From the NCBI GenBank assembly GCA_029224185.1, contig JANZKI010000034.1, positions 186,001 through 250,000 of the forward strand: a stretch of DNA of 64,000 nt, read 5' to 3'. This stretch comes from Karalla daura. Lineage: Eukaryota; Chordata; Actinopteri; Chaetodontiformes; Leiognathidae. Position numbers and translations under genes: made by a program. Under the pieces are notes generated by a model that was not told the DNA's origin, made no database searches, and worked only from the letters and a program-made list of their open reading frames with translations. This document shows, one piece after another, positions 48,681 through 61,787 of this stretch. How positions within the stretch are numbered: the stretch's first letter is position 1; every line of letters begins with the position of its first letter.

Positions 48681-50221
48681 TCACAAGGCGCACGGGTTTA
48701 TGGCCTGCCCCGCATGAGAGAGCACCAATGTTCCTACAAAACTGGAAAAAAGAATTTGTCTGCTGCTTAGGGTGTGGCTGGGAGCAGCGTGAAAAGAGCG
48801 AAATGAGAGCTGATTTTTAAGCGATCCCGCATGTCGGCCCTGTGCAAAGAAGAGATTGGACATGCCCAATGCTGACGGGGCCCTTTCAAACTCTGGGAGT
48901 CTCCCAGGGCCTGTGCCATCTGCTGGGGTGCATTGAAGCTGGACGCCTCATCACTTTGTATTACCATGTCAGCAGAGGAGACAATGGAGCAGGTACCTGA
49001 GCACATGGTCGTCGAGAAGAGGTTCTGCTGAAAAACCATACAATCTATCAGCGTGCAACTCGCTACACAAACACACCACAAGATTCTTCAATTTTTGAAA
49101 TGAAAATGAAGTTTCAAAGCCAAAGTATGGCAACGTTACGAATGTTTGTTTGTGGAGTTCTGTTTTTCCCATTCATTCTTATGGGAAAGAGCCTAATTGG
49201 CCAAGTGATAAACATTTGGCTCTATGGAGACTGCGCTTTCACCTATCTGGAATATGAGCTCACTGTCACGCCGTAGGGGACAGTCTCCAGAACGCCCTGA
49301 CACGACTTGATGTGTGTAGTATGAGAACTGTGACACAATCGCGAGGAGCAGTGTAATGTTTAACATTGATGGCAGTGGTGGGACAATGAATGGGGGCTTA
49401 TGGAAAGAAAAGGCTGCACTGGGCCTACGATGAGGCTCGTCGTTTAAATTTCACAAGGCGCACGGGTTTATGGCCTGCCCCGCATGAGAGAGCAAAAATG
49501 TTCCTACAAAACTGGAAAAAAGAATTTGTCTGCTGCTTAGGGTGAGGCTGGGAGCAGCGTGAAAAGAGCGAAACGAGAGCTGATTTTTAAGCGATCCCGC
49601 ATGTCGGCCCTGTGCAAAGAAGAGATTGGACATGCCCAATGCTGACGGTGCCCTTTCAAACTCTGGGAGTCTCCCAGGGCCTGTGCCATCTGCTGGGGTG
49701 CATTGAAGCTGGACGCCTCATCACTTTGTATGACCATGTCAGCAGAGGAGACAATGGAGCAGGTACCTGAGCACATGGTCGTCGAGAAGAGGTTCTGCTG
49801 AAAAACCATACAATCTATCAGCGTGCAACTCGCTACACAAACACACCACAAGATTCTTCAATTTTTGAAATGAAAATGAAGTTTCAAAGTCAAAGTATGG
49901 CAACGTTACGAATGTTTGTTTGTGGAGTTCTGTTTTTCCCATTCATTCTTATGGGAAAGAGCCAAATTGGCCAAGTGATAAACATTTGGCTCTATGGAGA
50001 CAACGCTTTCACCAATCTGGAGCATGAGCTAACTGTCAAGCCGTAGGGGACAGTCTCCAGAATGCCCTGACACGAATTGGTGTGTGTAGTATGAGAACTG
50101 TGGCCACAGTCGCGAGGAGTAGTGTAACGTTTAACATTGATGGCAGTGGTGGGACAATGAATGGGGGCTTATGGAGATAAAAGGCTGCACTGGGCCTACG
50201 ATGAGGCTCGTCGTTTAAATT
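48681..50221 (+). repeat. Copy of 19385-20925 (collapsed-dyad monomer plus CTGACGGTGCCC monomer)
   Basis: Monomers start at 48681 (770 bp, GAAATGAGAGC, GTGACACAATCGCG) and 49451 (CTGACGGTGCCC, TTTGTATGACC, H-type tail with CACGAATTGG). Order and spacing match 19385-20925 at an offset of 29296. One head difference is GCTTAGGGTGTGG here against GCTCAGGGTGTGG. It is one of three places where these two variants sit side by side, the third being 59477-61016. Confidence 0.88.
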
Positions 50222-53200
50222 TCACAAGGCGCACGGGTTTATGGCCTGCCCCGCATGAGAGAGCACCAATGTTCCTACAAAACTGGAAAAAAGAATTTGT
50301 CTGCTGCTCAGGGTGTGGCTGGGAGCAGCGTGAAAAGAGCGAAACGAGAGCTGATTTTTAAGCGATCCCGCATGTCGGCCCTGTGCAAAGAAGAGATTGG
50401 ACATGCCCAATGCTGACGGGGCCCTTTCAAACTCTGGGAGTCTCCCAGGGCCTGTGCCATCTGCTGGGGTGCATTGAAGCTGGACGCCTCATCACTTTGT
50501 ATTACCATGTCAGCAGAGGAGACAATGGAGCAGGCACCTGAGCACATGGTCGTCGAGAAGAGGTTCTGCTGAAAAACCATACAATCTATCAGCGTGCAAC
50601 TCGCTACACAAATACACCACAAGATTCTTCAATTTTTGAAATGAAAATGAAGTTTCAAAGCCAAAGTATGGCAACGTTACGAATGTTTGTTTGTGGAGTT
50701 CTGTTTTTCCCATTCATTCTTATGGGAAAGAGCCTAATTGGCCAAGTGATAAACATTTGGCTCTATGGAGACTGCGCTTTCACCTATCTGGAATATGAGC
50801 TCACTGTCACGCCGTAGGGGACAGTCTCCAGAACGCCCTGACACGACTTGATGTGTGTAGTATGAGAACTGTGGCCACAGTCGCGAGGAGCAGTGTAATG
50901 TTTAACATTGATGGCAGTGGTGGGACAATGAATGGGGGCTTATGGAAAGAAAAGGCTGCACTGGGCCTATGATGAGGCTCGTCGTTTAAATTTCACAAGG
51001 CGCACGGGTTTATGGCCTGCCCCGCATGAGAGAGCAAAAATGTTCCTACAAAACTGGAAAAAAGAATTTGTCTGCTGCTTAGGGTGAGGCTGGGAGCAGC
51101 GTGAAAAGAGCGAAACGAGAGCTGATTTTTAAGCGATCCCGCATGTCGGCCCTGTGCAAAGAAGAGATTGGACATGCCCAATGCTGACGAGGCCCTTTCA
51201 AACTCTGGGAGTCTCCCAGGGCCTGTGCCATCTGCTGGGGTGCATTGAAGCTGGACGCCTCATCACTTTGTATTACCATGTCAGCAGAGGAGACAATGGA
51301 GCAGGTACCTGAGCACATGGTCGTCGAGAAGAGGTTCTGCTGAAAAACCATACAATCTATCAGCGTGCAACTCGCTACACAAACACACCACAAGATTCTT
51401 CAATTTTTGAAATGAAAATGAAGTTTCAAAGCCAAAGTATGGCAACGTTACGAATGTTTGTTTGTGGAGTTCTGTTTTTCCCATTCATTCTTATGGGAAA
51501 GAGCCTGATTGGCCAAGTGATAAACATTTGGCTCTATGGAGACTGCGCTTTCACCTATCTGGAATATGAGCTCACTGTCACGCCGTAGGGGACAGTCTCC
51601 AGAACGCCCTGACACGACTTGATGTGTGTAGTATGAGAACTGTGGCCACAGTCGTGAGGAGCAGTGTAATGTTTAACATTGATGGCAGTGGTGGGACAAT
51701 GAATGGGGGCTTATGGAAAGAAAAGGCTGCACTGGGCCTACGATGAGGCTCGTCGTTTAAATTTCACAAGGCGCACGGGTTTATGGCCTGCCCCGCATGA
51801 GAGAGCAAAAATGTTCCTACAAAACTGGAAAAAAGAATTTGTCTGCTGCTTAGGGTGAGGCTGGGAGTAGCGTGAAAAGAGCGAAACGAGAGCTGATTTT
51901 TAAGCGATCCCGCATGTCGGCCCTGTGCAAAGAAGAGATTGGACATGCCCAATGCTGACGGGGCCCTTTTAAACTCTGGGGGTCTCCCAGGGCCTGTGCC
52001 ATCTGCTGGGGTGCATTGAAGCTGGACGCCTCATCACTTTGTATTACCATGTAAGCAGAGGAGACAATGGAGCAGGTACCTGAGCACATGGTCGTCGAGA
52101 AGAGGTTCTGCTGAAAAACCATACAACCTATCAGCGTGCAACTCGCTACACAAACACACCACAAGATTCTTCAATTTTTGAAATGAAAATGAAGTTTCAA
52201 AGTCAAAGTATGGCAACGTTGCGAATGTTTGTTTGTGGAGTTCTGTTTTTCCCATTCATTCTTGTGGGAAAAAGCCAAATTGGCCAAGTGATAAACATTT
52301 GGCTCTATGGAGACAACGTTTTCACCAATCTGGAATACGAGCTCACTGTCACGCCGTAGGGGAGAGTCTCCAGAATGCTCTGACACGATTTGGTGTGTGT
52401 ACTATGAGAACTGTGGCCACAGTCGCGAGGAGAAGTGTAACGTTTAACATTGATGGCAGTGGTGGGACAATGAATGGGGGCTTATGGAGAAAAAAGGCTG
52501 CACTGGGCCATACGATGAGGCTCCTCGTTTAAATTTCACAAGGTGCACGGGTTTCTGGCCTGCCCCGCATGAGAGAGCACCAATGTTCCTACAAAACTGG
52601 AAAAAAAGAATTTGTCTGCTGCTTAGGGTGTGGCTGGCAGCAGCGTGAAAAGAGCGAAACGAGAGCTGATTTTAAAGCGATCCCGCATGTCGGCCCGGTG
52701 CTATGAAGAGATTGGACATGCCCAATGCTGAGGGGGCCCTTTTCCACTCTGCGAGTCTCCCAGGGCCTGTGCCATCTGCTGGGGTGCATTGAAGCTGGAC
52801 GCCTCATCACTTTGTATGACCATGTGAGCAGAGGAGACATTGGAGCAGGTACCTGAGCACATGGTTGTCGAGAAATGGTGCTGCTGAAAAACCATACAAC
52901 CTATCAGCGTGCAACTCGCGACCAAACACACCACAAGATTCTTCAATTTCTGAAATGAAAATGAAGTTTCAAAGTCAAAGTATGGCAACGTTGCGAATGT
53001 TTGTTTGTGGAGTTCTTTTTTTCCCATTCATTCTTATGGGAAAAAGCCAAAATGGCGAAGTGATAAACATTTGGCTCTATGGAGACTGCGCTTTCACCAA
53101 TCTGGAATACGGGCTAACTGTCACGCCGTAGGGGATAGTTTCCAGAACACCATGACGCGATTTGGTGTGTGTACCATGAAAACTGTGACCAGAGTCGCGA

Positions 53201-55621
53201 GGAGAAGTGTAACGTTTAACATTGATGTCAGCTGTTGGAAATTGAATGGGGGCTTCAGGAGGGAAAAGGCTGCACTGGGCCTACGATGATGCTCGTCGTT
53301 TAAATTTCACAAGGCGCACGGATTTATGGCCTGCCCCGCATGAGAGAGCACCATTGTTCCTACAAAACTGGAAAAAATAATTGGTCTGCTGCTTAGGGTG
53401 TGGCTGGGAGCAGCGTGAAAAGAGTGAAACGAGAGCTGATTTTTTGAGCGATCCCGCATGTCGGCCCGGTGCTATGAAGAGATTGGACATGCCCAATGCT
53501 GAGGGGGCCCTTTCCCACTCTGCGAGTCTCCCAGGGCCTGTGCCATCTGCTGGGGTGCATTTAAGCTGGACGCCTCATCACTTTGTATGACCATGTGAGC
53601 AGAGGAGACAATGGAGCAGGTACCTGAGCACATGGTTGTCGAGAAATGGTGCTGCTGAAAAACCATACAACCTATCAGCGTGCAACTCGCTACACAAACA
53701 CACCACAAGATTCTTCAATTTTTGAAATGAAAATGAAGTTTCAAAGTCAAAGTATGGCAACGTTGCGAATGTTTGTTTGTGGAGTTCTGTTTTTCCCATT
53801 CATTCTTGTGGTAAAAAGCCAAATTGGCCAAATGATAAACATTTGGCTCTATGGAGACAATGTTTTCACCAATCTGGAATACGAGCTCACTGTCACGCCG
53901 TAGGGGATAGTCTCCAGAATGCCCTGACACGATTTGGTGTGTGTACTATGAGAACTGTGGCCACAGTCGCGAGGAGAAGTGTAACGTTTAACATTGATGG
54001 CAGTGGTGGGACAATGAATGGGGGCTTATGGAGAAAAAAGGCTGCACTGGGCCATACGATGAGGCTCCTCGTTTAAATTTCACAAGGTGCACGGGTTTCT
54101 GGCCTGCCCCGCATGAGAGAGCAAAAATGTTCCTACAAAACTGGAAAAAAGAATTTGTCTGCTGCTTAGGGTGAGGCTGGGAGCAGCGTGAAAAGAGCGA
54201 AACGAGAGCTGATTTTTAAGCGATCCCGCATGTCGGCCCTGTGCAAAGAAGAGATTGGACATGCCCAATGCTGACGGGGCCCTTTCAAACTCTGGGAGTC
54301 TCCCAGGGCCTGTGCCATCTGCTGGGGTGCATTGAAGCTGGACGCCTCATCACTTTGTATTACCATGTCAGCAGAGGAGACAATGGAGCAGGTACCTGAG
54401 CACATGGTCGTCGAGAAGAGGTTCTGCTGAAAAACCATACAATCTATCAGCGTGCAACTCGCTACACAAACACACCACAAGATTCTTCAATTTTTGAAAT
54501 GAAAATGAAGTTTCAAAGCCAAAGTATGGCAACGTTACGAATGTTTGTTTGTGGAGTTCTGTTTTTCCCATTCATTCTTATGGGAAAGAGCCTAATTGGC
54601 CAAGTGATAAACATTTGGCTCTATGGAGACTGCGCTTTCACCAATCTGGAGCATGAGCTCACTGTCAAGCCGTAGGGGACAGTCTCCAGAATGCCCTGAC
54701 ACGATTTGGTGTGTGTAGTATGAGAACTGTGGCCACAGTCGCGAGGAGTAGTGTAACGTTTAACATTGATGGCAGTGGTGGGACAATGAATGGGGGCTTA
54801 TGGAGATAAAAGGCTGCACTGGGCCTACGATGAGGCTCGTCGTTTAAATTTCACAAGGCGCACGGGTTTATGGCCTGCCCCGCATGAGAGAGCACCAATG
54901 TTCCTACAAAACTGGAAAAAAGAATTTGTCTGCTGCTCAGGGTGTGGCTGGGAGCAGCGTGAAAAGAGCGAAACGAGAGCTGATTTTTAAGCGATCCCGC
55001 ATGTCGGCCCTGTGCAAAGAAGAGATTGGACATGCCCAATGCTGACGGGGCCCTTTCAAACTCTGGGAGTCTCCCAGGGCCTGTGCCATCTGCTGGGGTG
55101 CATTGAAGCTGGACGCCTCATCACTTTGTATTACCATGTCAGCAGAGGAGACAATGGAGCAGGCACCTGAGCACATGGTCGTCGAGAAGAGGTTCTGCTG
55201 AAAAACCATACAATCTATCAGCGTGCAACTCGCTACACAAATACACCACAAGATTCTTCAATTTTTGAAATGAAAATGAAGTTTCAAAGCCAAAGTATGG
55301 CAACGTTACGAATGTTTGTTTGTGGAGTTCTGTTTTTCCCATTCATTCTTATGGGAAAGAGCCTAATTGGCCAAGTGATAAACATTTGGCTCTATGGAGA
55401 CTGCGCTTTCACCTATCTGGAATATGAGCTCACTGTCACGCCGTAGGGGACAGTCTCCAGAACGCCCTGACACGACTTGATGTGTGTAGTATGAGAACTG
55501 TGGCCACAGTCGCGAGGAGCAGTGTAATGTTTAACATTGATGGCAGTGGTGGGACAATGAATGGGGGCTTATGGAAAGAAAAGGCTGCACTGGGCCTATG
55601 ATGAGGCTCGTCGTTTAAATT
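50222..55621 (+). repeat. Distal higher-order repeat unit (f-a-b-c-d-e-f, 5400 bp)
   Basis: Starts are 50222, 50993, 51764, 52536, 53307, 54080 and 54851, spanning exactly 5400 bp. From 50893 the sequence follows 1-5092 at an offset of 50892. It shares copy-1-only variants (AGCCTGATTGG, CGTGAGG, GCACGGATTTATGG, CTTGTGGTAAAAAG, GGCACCTGAG), and I noticed no differences. It is closer to copy 1 than copy 1 is to its neighbour copy 2. The f-to-a step at 50222/50993 skips g. Confidence 0.93.
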
Positions 55622-56392
55622 TCACAAGGCGCACGGGTTTATGGCCTGCCCCGCATGAGAGAGCAAAAATGTTCCTACAAAACTGGAAAAAAGAATTTGT
55701 CTGCTGCTTAGGGTGAGGCTGGGAGCAGCGTGAAAAGAGCGAAACGAGAGCTGATTTTTAAGCGATCCCGCATGTCGGCCCTGTGCAAAGAAGAGATTGG
55801 ACATGCCCAATGCTGACGGGGCCCTTTCAAACTCTGGGAGTCTCCCAGGGCCTGTGCCATCTGCTGGGGTGCATTGAAGCTGGACACCTCATCACTTTGT
55901 ATTACCATGTCAGCAGAGGAGACAATGGAGCAGGCACCTGAGCACATGGTCGTCGAGAAGAGGTTCTGCTGAAAAACCATACAACCTATCAGCGTGCAAC
56001 TCGCTACACAAACACACCACAAGATTCTTCAATTTTTGAAATGAAAATGAAGTTTCAAAGTCAAAGTATGGCAACGTTGCGAATGTTTGTTTGTGGAGTT
56101 CTGTTTTTCCCATTCATTCTTGTGGGAAAAAGCCAAATTGGCCAAGTGATAAACATTTGGCTCTATGGAGACAACGTTTTCACCAATCTGGAATACGAGC
56201 TCACTGTCACGCCGTAGGGGAGAGTCTCCAGAATGCCCTGACACGATTTGGTGTGTGTACTATGAAAACTGTGGCCACAGTCGCGAGGAGAAGTGTAACG
56301 TTTAACATTGATGTCAGCTGTTGGAAATTGAATGGGGGCTTCAGGAGGGAAAAGGCTGCACTGGGCCTACGATGATGCTCGTCGTTTAAATT
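55622..56392 (+). repeat. Chimeric monomer: g 5' part, 15530-type 3' part
   Basis: Up to 55952 it is g-type (GACACCTC, GGCACCTGAG, GGTCGTCGAG). From 55985 it is the fusion monomer of 15530 (ACAACCTATC, AAACACACC, AAAGTCAAAG, AACGTTTTCACC, then GATGTCAGCTGTTGG). The parents are identical between 55953 and 55984, so the crossover lies there. In the proximal copy the two parents (4730 and 15530) are exactly 10800 bp, or two HOR units, apart. Confidence 0.93.
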
Positions 56393-59300
56393 TCACAAGG
56401 CGCACGGGTTTATGGCCTGCCCCGCATGAGAGATTACCATTGTTCCTACAAAACTGGAAAAAATAATTTGTCTGCTGCTTAGGGTGTGGCTGGGAGCAGC
56501 GTGAAAAGAGTGAAACGAGAGCTGATTTTTAAGCGATCCCGCATGTCGGCCCGGTGCTATGAAGAGATTGGACATGCCCAATGCTGAGGGGGCCCTTTCC
56601 CACTCTGCGAGTCTCCCAGGGCCTGTGCCATCTGCTGGGGTGCATTGAAGCTGGACGCCTCATCACTTTGTATGACCATGTCAGCAGAGGAGACAATGGA
56701 GCAGGTACTTGAGCACATGGTCGTCGAGAAGAGGTTCTGCTGAAAAACCATACAATCTATCAGCGTGCAACTCGCTACACAAACACACCACAAGATTCTT
56801 CAATTTTTGAAATGAAAATGAAGTTTCAAAGCCAAAGTATGGCAACGTTACGAATGTTTGTTTGTGGAGTTCTGTTTTTCCCATTCATTCTTATGGGAAA
56901 GAGCCAAATTGGCCAAGTGATAAACATTTGGCTCTATGGAGACAACGCCTTCCCAAATCTGGATTATGATCTAACTGTCAAGCCGTAGGGGAGAGTTTCC
57001 AGTACGTCCTGACACGATTTGGTGTGTGCAGTATGAGAACTGTGGCCACAGTCGCGAGGAGTAGTGTAACGTTTAACATTGATGGCAGTGGTGGGACAAT
57101 GAATGGGGGCTTATGGAGAGAAAAGGCTGCACTGGGCCTACGATGAGGCACGTCGTTTAAATTTCAGAAGGCGCACGGGTTAATGGCCTGCCCCGCATGA
57201 GAGAGCACCAATGTTCCTACAAAACTGGAAAAAAGAATTTGTCTGCTGCTTAGGGTGAGGCTGGGAGCAGCGTGAAAAGAGCGAAACGAGAGCTGATTTT
57301 TAAGCGATCCCGCATGTCGGCCCTGTGCTAAGAAGAGATTGGACATGCCCAATGCTGAGGGGGCCCTTTCAAACTCTGGGAGTCTCCCAGGGCCTGTGCC
57401 ATCTGCTGGGGTGCATTGAAGCTGGACGCCTCATCACTTTGTATTACCATGTCAGCAGAGGAGACAATGGAGCAGGTACCTGAGCACATGGTCGTCGAGA
57501 AGAGGTTCTGCTGAAAAACCATACAATCTATCAGCGTGCAACCCGCTACACAAACACACCACAAGATTCTTCAATTTTTGAAATGAAAATGAAGTTTCAA
57601 AGTCAAAGTATGGCAACGTTGCGAATGTTTGTTTGTGGAGTTCTGTTTTTCCCATTCATTCTTATGGGAACAAGCCAAATTGGCCAAGTGATAAACATTT
57701 GGCTCTATGGAGACAACGCTTTCACCAATCTGGAGCATGAGCTAACTGTCAAGCCGTAGGGGACAGTCTCCAGAATGCCCTGACACGATTTGGTGTGTGT
57801 AGTATGAGAACTGTGGCCACAGTCGCGAGGAGTAGTGTAACGTTTAACATTGATGGCAGTGGTGGGACAATGAATGGGGGCTTATGGAGATAAAAGGCTG
57901 CACTGGGCCAACGATGAGGCTCGTCGTTTAAATTTCACAAGGTGCACGGGTTTATGGCCTGCCCCGCATGAGAGAGCAAAAATGTTCCTACAAAACTGGA
58001 AAAAATAATTTGTGTACTGCTTAGGGTGTGGCTGGGAGCAGCGTGAAAAGAGCGAAACGAGAGCTGATTTTTAAGCGATCCCGCATGTCGGCCCTGTGCT
58101 AAGAAGAGATTGGACATGCCCAATGCTGAGGGGGCCCTTTCAAACTCTGGGAGTCTCCCAGGGCCTGTGCCATCTGCTGGGGTGCATTGAAGCTGGACGC
58201 CTCATCACTTTGTATTACCATGTCAGCAGAGGAAACAATGGAGCAGGTACCTGAGCACATGGTCGTCGAGAAGAGGTTCTGCTGAAAAACCATACAATCT
58301 ATCAGCGTGCAACTCGCTACACAAACACACCACAAGATTCTTCAATTTTTGAAATGAAAATGAAGTTTCAAAGCCAAAGTATGGCAACGTTACGAATGTT
58401 TGTTTGTGGAGTTCTGTTTTTCCCATTCATTCTTATGGGAAAGAGCCTAATTGGCCAAGTGATAAACATTTGGCTCTATGGAGACTGCGCTTTCACCTAT
58501 CTGGAATATGAGCTCACTGTCACGCCGTAGGGGACAGTCTCCAGAACGCCCTGACACGACTTGATGTGTGTAGTATGAGAACTGTGGCCACAGTCGCGAG
58601 GAGCAGTGTAATGTTTAACATTGATGGCAGTGGTGGGACAATGAATGGGGGCTTATGGAAAGAAAAGGCTGCACTGGGCCTACGATGAGGCTCGTCGTTT
58701 AAATTTCACAAGGCGCACGGGTTTATGGCCTGCCCCGCATGAGAGAGCAAAAATGTTCCTACAAAACTGGAAAAAAGAATTTGTCTGCTGCTTAGGGTGA
58801 GGCTGGGAGCAGCGTGAAAAGAGCGAAACGAGAGCTGATTTTTAAGCGATCCCGCATGTCGGCCCTGTGCAAAGAAGAGATTGGACATGCCCAATGCTGA
58901 CGGGGCCCTTTCAAACTCTGGGAGTCTCCCAGGGCCTGTGCCATCTGCTGGGGTGCATTGAAGCTGGACGCCTCATCACTTTGTATTACCATGTCAGCAG
59001 AGGAGACAATGGAGCAGGTACCTGAGCACATGGTCGTCGAGAAGAGGTTCTGCTGAAAAACCATACAATCTATCAGCGTGCAACTCGCTACACAAACACA
59101 CCACAAGATTCTTCAATTTTTGAAATGAAAATGAAGTTTCAAAGCCAAAGTATGGCAACGTTACGAATGTTTGTTTGTGGAGTTCTGTTTTTCCCATTCA
59201 TTCTTATGGGAAAGAGCCAAATTGGCCAAGTGATAAACATTTGGCTCTATGGAGACAACGCCTTCCCAAATCTGGATTATGATCTAACTGTCAAGCCGTA

Positions 59301-60246
59301 GGGGAGAGTTTCCAGTACGTCCTGACACGATTTGGTGTGTGTAGTATCAGAACTGTGGCCACAGTCGCGAGGAGTAGTGTAACGTTTAACATTGATGGCA
59401 GTGGTGGGACAATGAATGGGGGCTTATGGAGAGAAAAGGCTGCACTGGGCCTACGATGAGGCTCGTCGTTTAAATTTCACAAGGCGCACGGGTTTATGGC
59501 CTGCCCCGCATGAGAGAGCACCAATGTTCCTACAAAACTGGAAAAAAGAATTTGTCTGCTGCTCAGGGTGTGGCTGGGAGCAGCGTGAAAAGAGCGAAAT
59601 GAGAGCTGATTTTTAAGCGATCCCGCATGTCGGCCCTGTGCAAAGAAGAGATTGGACATGCCCAATGCTGACGGGGCCCTTTCAAACTCTGGGAGTCTCC
59701 CAGGGCCTGTGCCATCTGCTGGGGTGCATTGAAGCTGGACGCCTCATCACTTTGTATTACCATGTCAGCAGAGGAGACAATGGAGCAGGTACCTGAGCAC
59801 ATGGTCGTCGAGAAGAGGTTCTGCTGAAAAACCATACAATCTATCAGCGTGCAACTCGCTACACAAACACACCACAAGATTCTTCAATTTTTGAAATGAA
59901 AATGAAGTTTCAAAGCCAAAGTATGGCAACGTTACGAATGTTTGTTTGTGGAGTTCTGTTTTTCCCATTCATTCTTATGGGAAAGAGCCTAATTGGCCAA
60001 GTGATAAACATTTGGCTCTATGGAGACTGCGCTTTCACCTATCTGGAATATGAGCTCACTGTCACGCCGTAGGGGACAGTCTCCAGAACGCCCTGACACG
60101 ACTTGATGTGTGTAGTATGAGAACTGTGACACAATCGCGAGGAGCAGTGTAATGTTTAACATTGATGGCAGTGGTGGGACAATGAATGGGGGCTTATGGA
60201 AAGAAAAGGCTGCACTGGGCCTACGATGAGGCTCGTCGTTTAAATT
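56393..60246 (+). repeat. Distal copy of 16301-20154
   Basis: Monomers start at 56393, 57164, 57935, 58706 and 59477, each 40092 bp after its proximal counterpart. They carry every rare variant of that block (GAGATTACCATTG, GGTACTTGAGC, GTGTGTGCAGTATG, TTTCAGAAGG, GGGTTAATGG, TTGTGTACTGC, GTATCAGAAC, GAAATGAGAGC). The one difference I noticed is GAGGAAACAATGG near 58233 for GAGGAGACAATGG. Confidence 0.93.
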
Positions 60247-61016
60247 TCACAAGGCGCACGGGTTTATGGCCTGCCCCGCATGAGAGAGCAAAAATGTTCC
60301 TACAAAACTGGAAAAAAGAATTTGTCTGCTGCTTAGGGTGAGGCTGGGAGCAGCGTGAAAAGAGCGAAACGAGAGCTGATTTTTAAGCGATCCCGCATGT
60401 CGGCCCTGTGCAAAGAAGAGATTGGACATGCCCAATGCTGACGGTGCCCTTTCAAACTCTGGGAGTCTCCCAGGGCCTGTGCCATCTGCTGGGGTGCATT
60501 GAAGCTGGACGCCTCATCACTTTGTATGACCATGTCAGCAGAGGAGACAATGGAGCAGGTACCTGAGCACATGGTCGTCGAGAAGAGGTTCTGCTGAAAA
60601 ACCATACAATCTATCAGCGTGCAACTCGCTACACAAACACACCACAAGATTCTTCAATTTTTGAAATGAAAATGAAGTTTCAAAGTCAAAGTATGGCAAC
60701 GTTACGAATGTTTGTTTGTGGAGTTCTGTTTTTCCCATTCATTCTTATGGGAAAGAGCCAAATTGGCCAAGTGATAAACATTTGGCTCTATGGAGACTGC
60801 GCTTTCACCTATCTGGAATATGAGCTCACTGTCACGCCGTAGGGGACAGTCTCCAGAACGCCCTGACACGACTTGATGTGTGTAGTATGAGAACTGTGAC
60901 ACAATCGCGAGGAGCAGTGTAATGTTTAACATTGATGGCAGTGGTGGGACAATGAATGGGGGCTTATGGAAAGAAAAGGCTGCACTGGGCCTACGATGAG
61001 GCTCGTCGTTTAAATT
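60247..61016 (+). repeat. 770-bp hybrid: 20155-type body, 19385-type tail
   Basis: The body matches 20155 (CTGACGGTGCCC, TTTGTATGACC, AAAGTCAAAG, AGCCAAATTGG). From 60798 the tail reads TGCGCTTTCACCTATC with the collapsed CTGTGACACAATCGCG, like the preceding monomer 770 bp earlier. The switch is in about 60762-60797. A second CTGACGGTGCCC monomer then follows, so a 770-bp unit was duplicated here relative to the proximal copy. Confidence 0.88.
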
Positions 61017-61787
61017 TCACAAGGCGCACGGGTTTATGGCCTGCCCCGCATGAGAGAGCAAAAATGTTCCTACAAAACTGGAAAAAAGAATTTGTCTGCT
61101 GCTTAGGGTGAGGCTGGGAGCAGCGTGAAAAGAGCGAAACGAGAGCTGATTTTTAAGCGATCCCGCATGTCGGCCCTGTGCAAAGAAGAGATTGGACATG
61201 CCCAATGCTGACGGTGCCCTTTCAAACTCTGGGAGTCTCCCAGGGCCTGTGCCATCTGCTGGGGTGCATTGAAGCTGGACGCCTCATCACTTTGTATGAC
61301 CATGTCAGCAGAGGAGACAATGGAGCAGGTACCTGAGCACATGGTCGTCGAGAAGAGGTTCTGCTGAAAAACCATACAATCTATCACCGTGCAACTCGCT
61401 ACACAAACACACCACAAGATTCTTCAATTTTTGAAATGAAAATGAAGTTTCAAAGTCAAAGTATGGCAACGTTACGAATGTTTGTTTGTGGAGTTCTGTT
61501 TTTCCCATTCATTCTTATGGGAAAGAGCCTAATTGGCCAAGTGATAAACATTTGGCTCTATGGAGACTGCGCTTTCACCTATCTGGAATATGAGCTCACT
61601 GTCACGCCGTAGGGGACAGTCTCCAGAACGCCCTGACACGACTTGATGTGTGTAGTATGAGAACTGTGGCCACAGTCGCGAGGAGCAGTGTAATGTTTAA
61701 CATTGATGGCAGTGGTGGGACAATGAATGGGGGCTTATGGAAAGAAAAGGCTGCACTGGGCCTATGATGAGGCTCGTCGTTTAAATT
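61017..61787 (+). repeat. Mosaic monomer of 20155 and 21697 types
   Basis: It begins as 20155-type (CTGACGGTGCCC, TTTGTATGACC). It has the 21697-only CTATCACCGTG at about 61387, reverts to 20155-type AAAGTCAAAG at about 61456, then has 21697-type AGCCTAATTGG and a C tail. This is at least three switches in about 150 bp, or one conversion tract plus a crossover. After it the alignment to the proximal copy has an offset of 39320. Confidence 0.82.
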
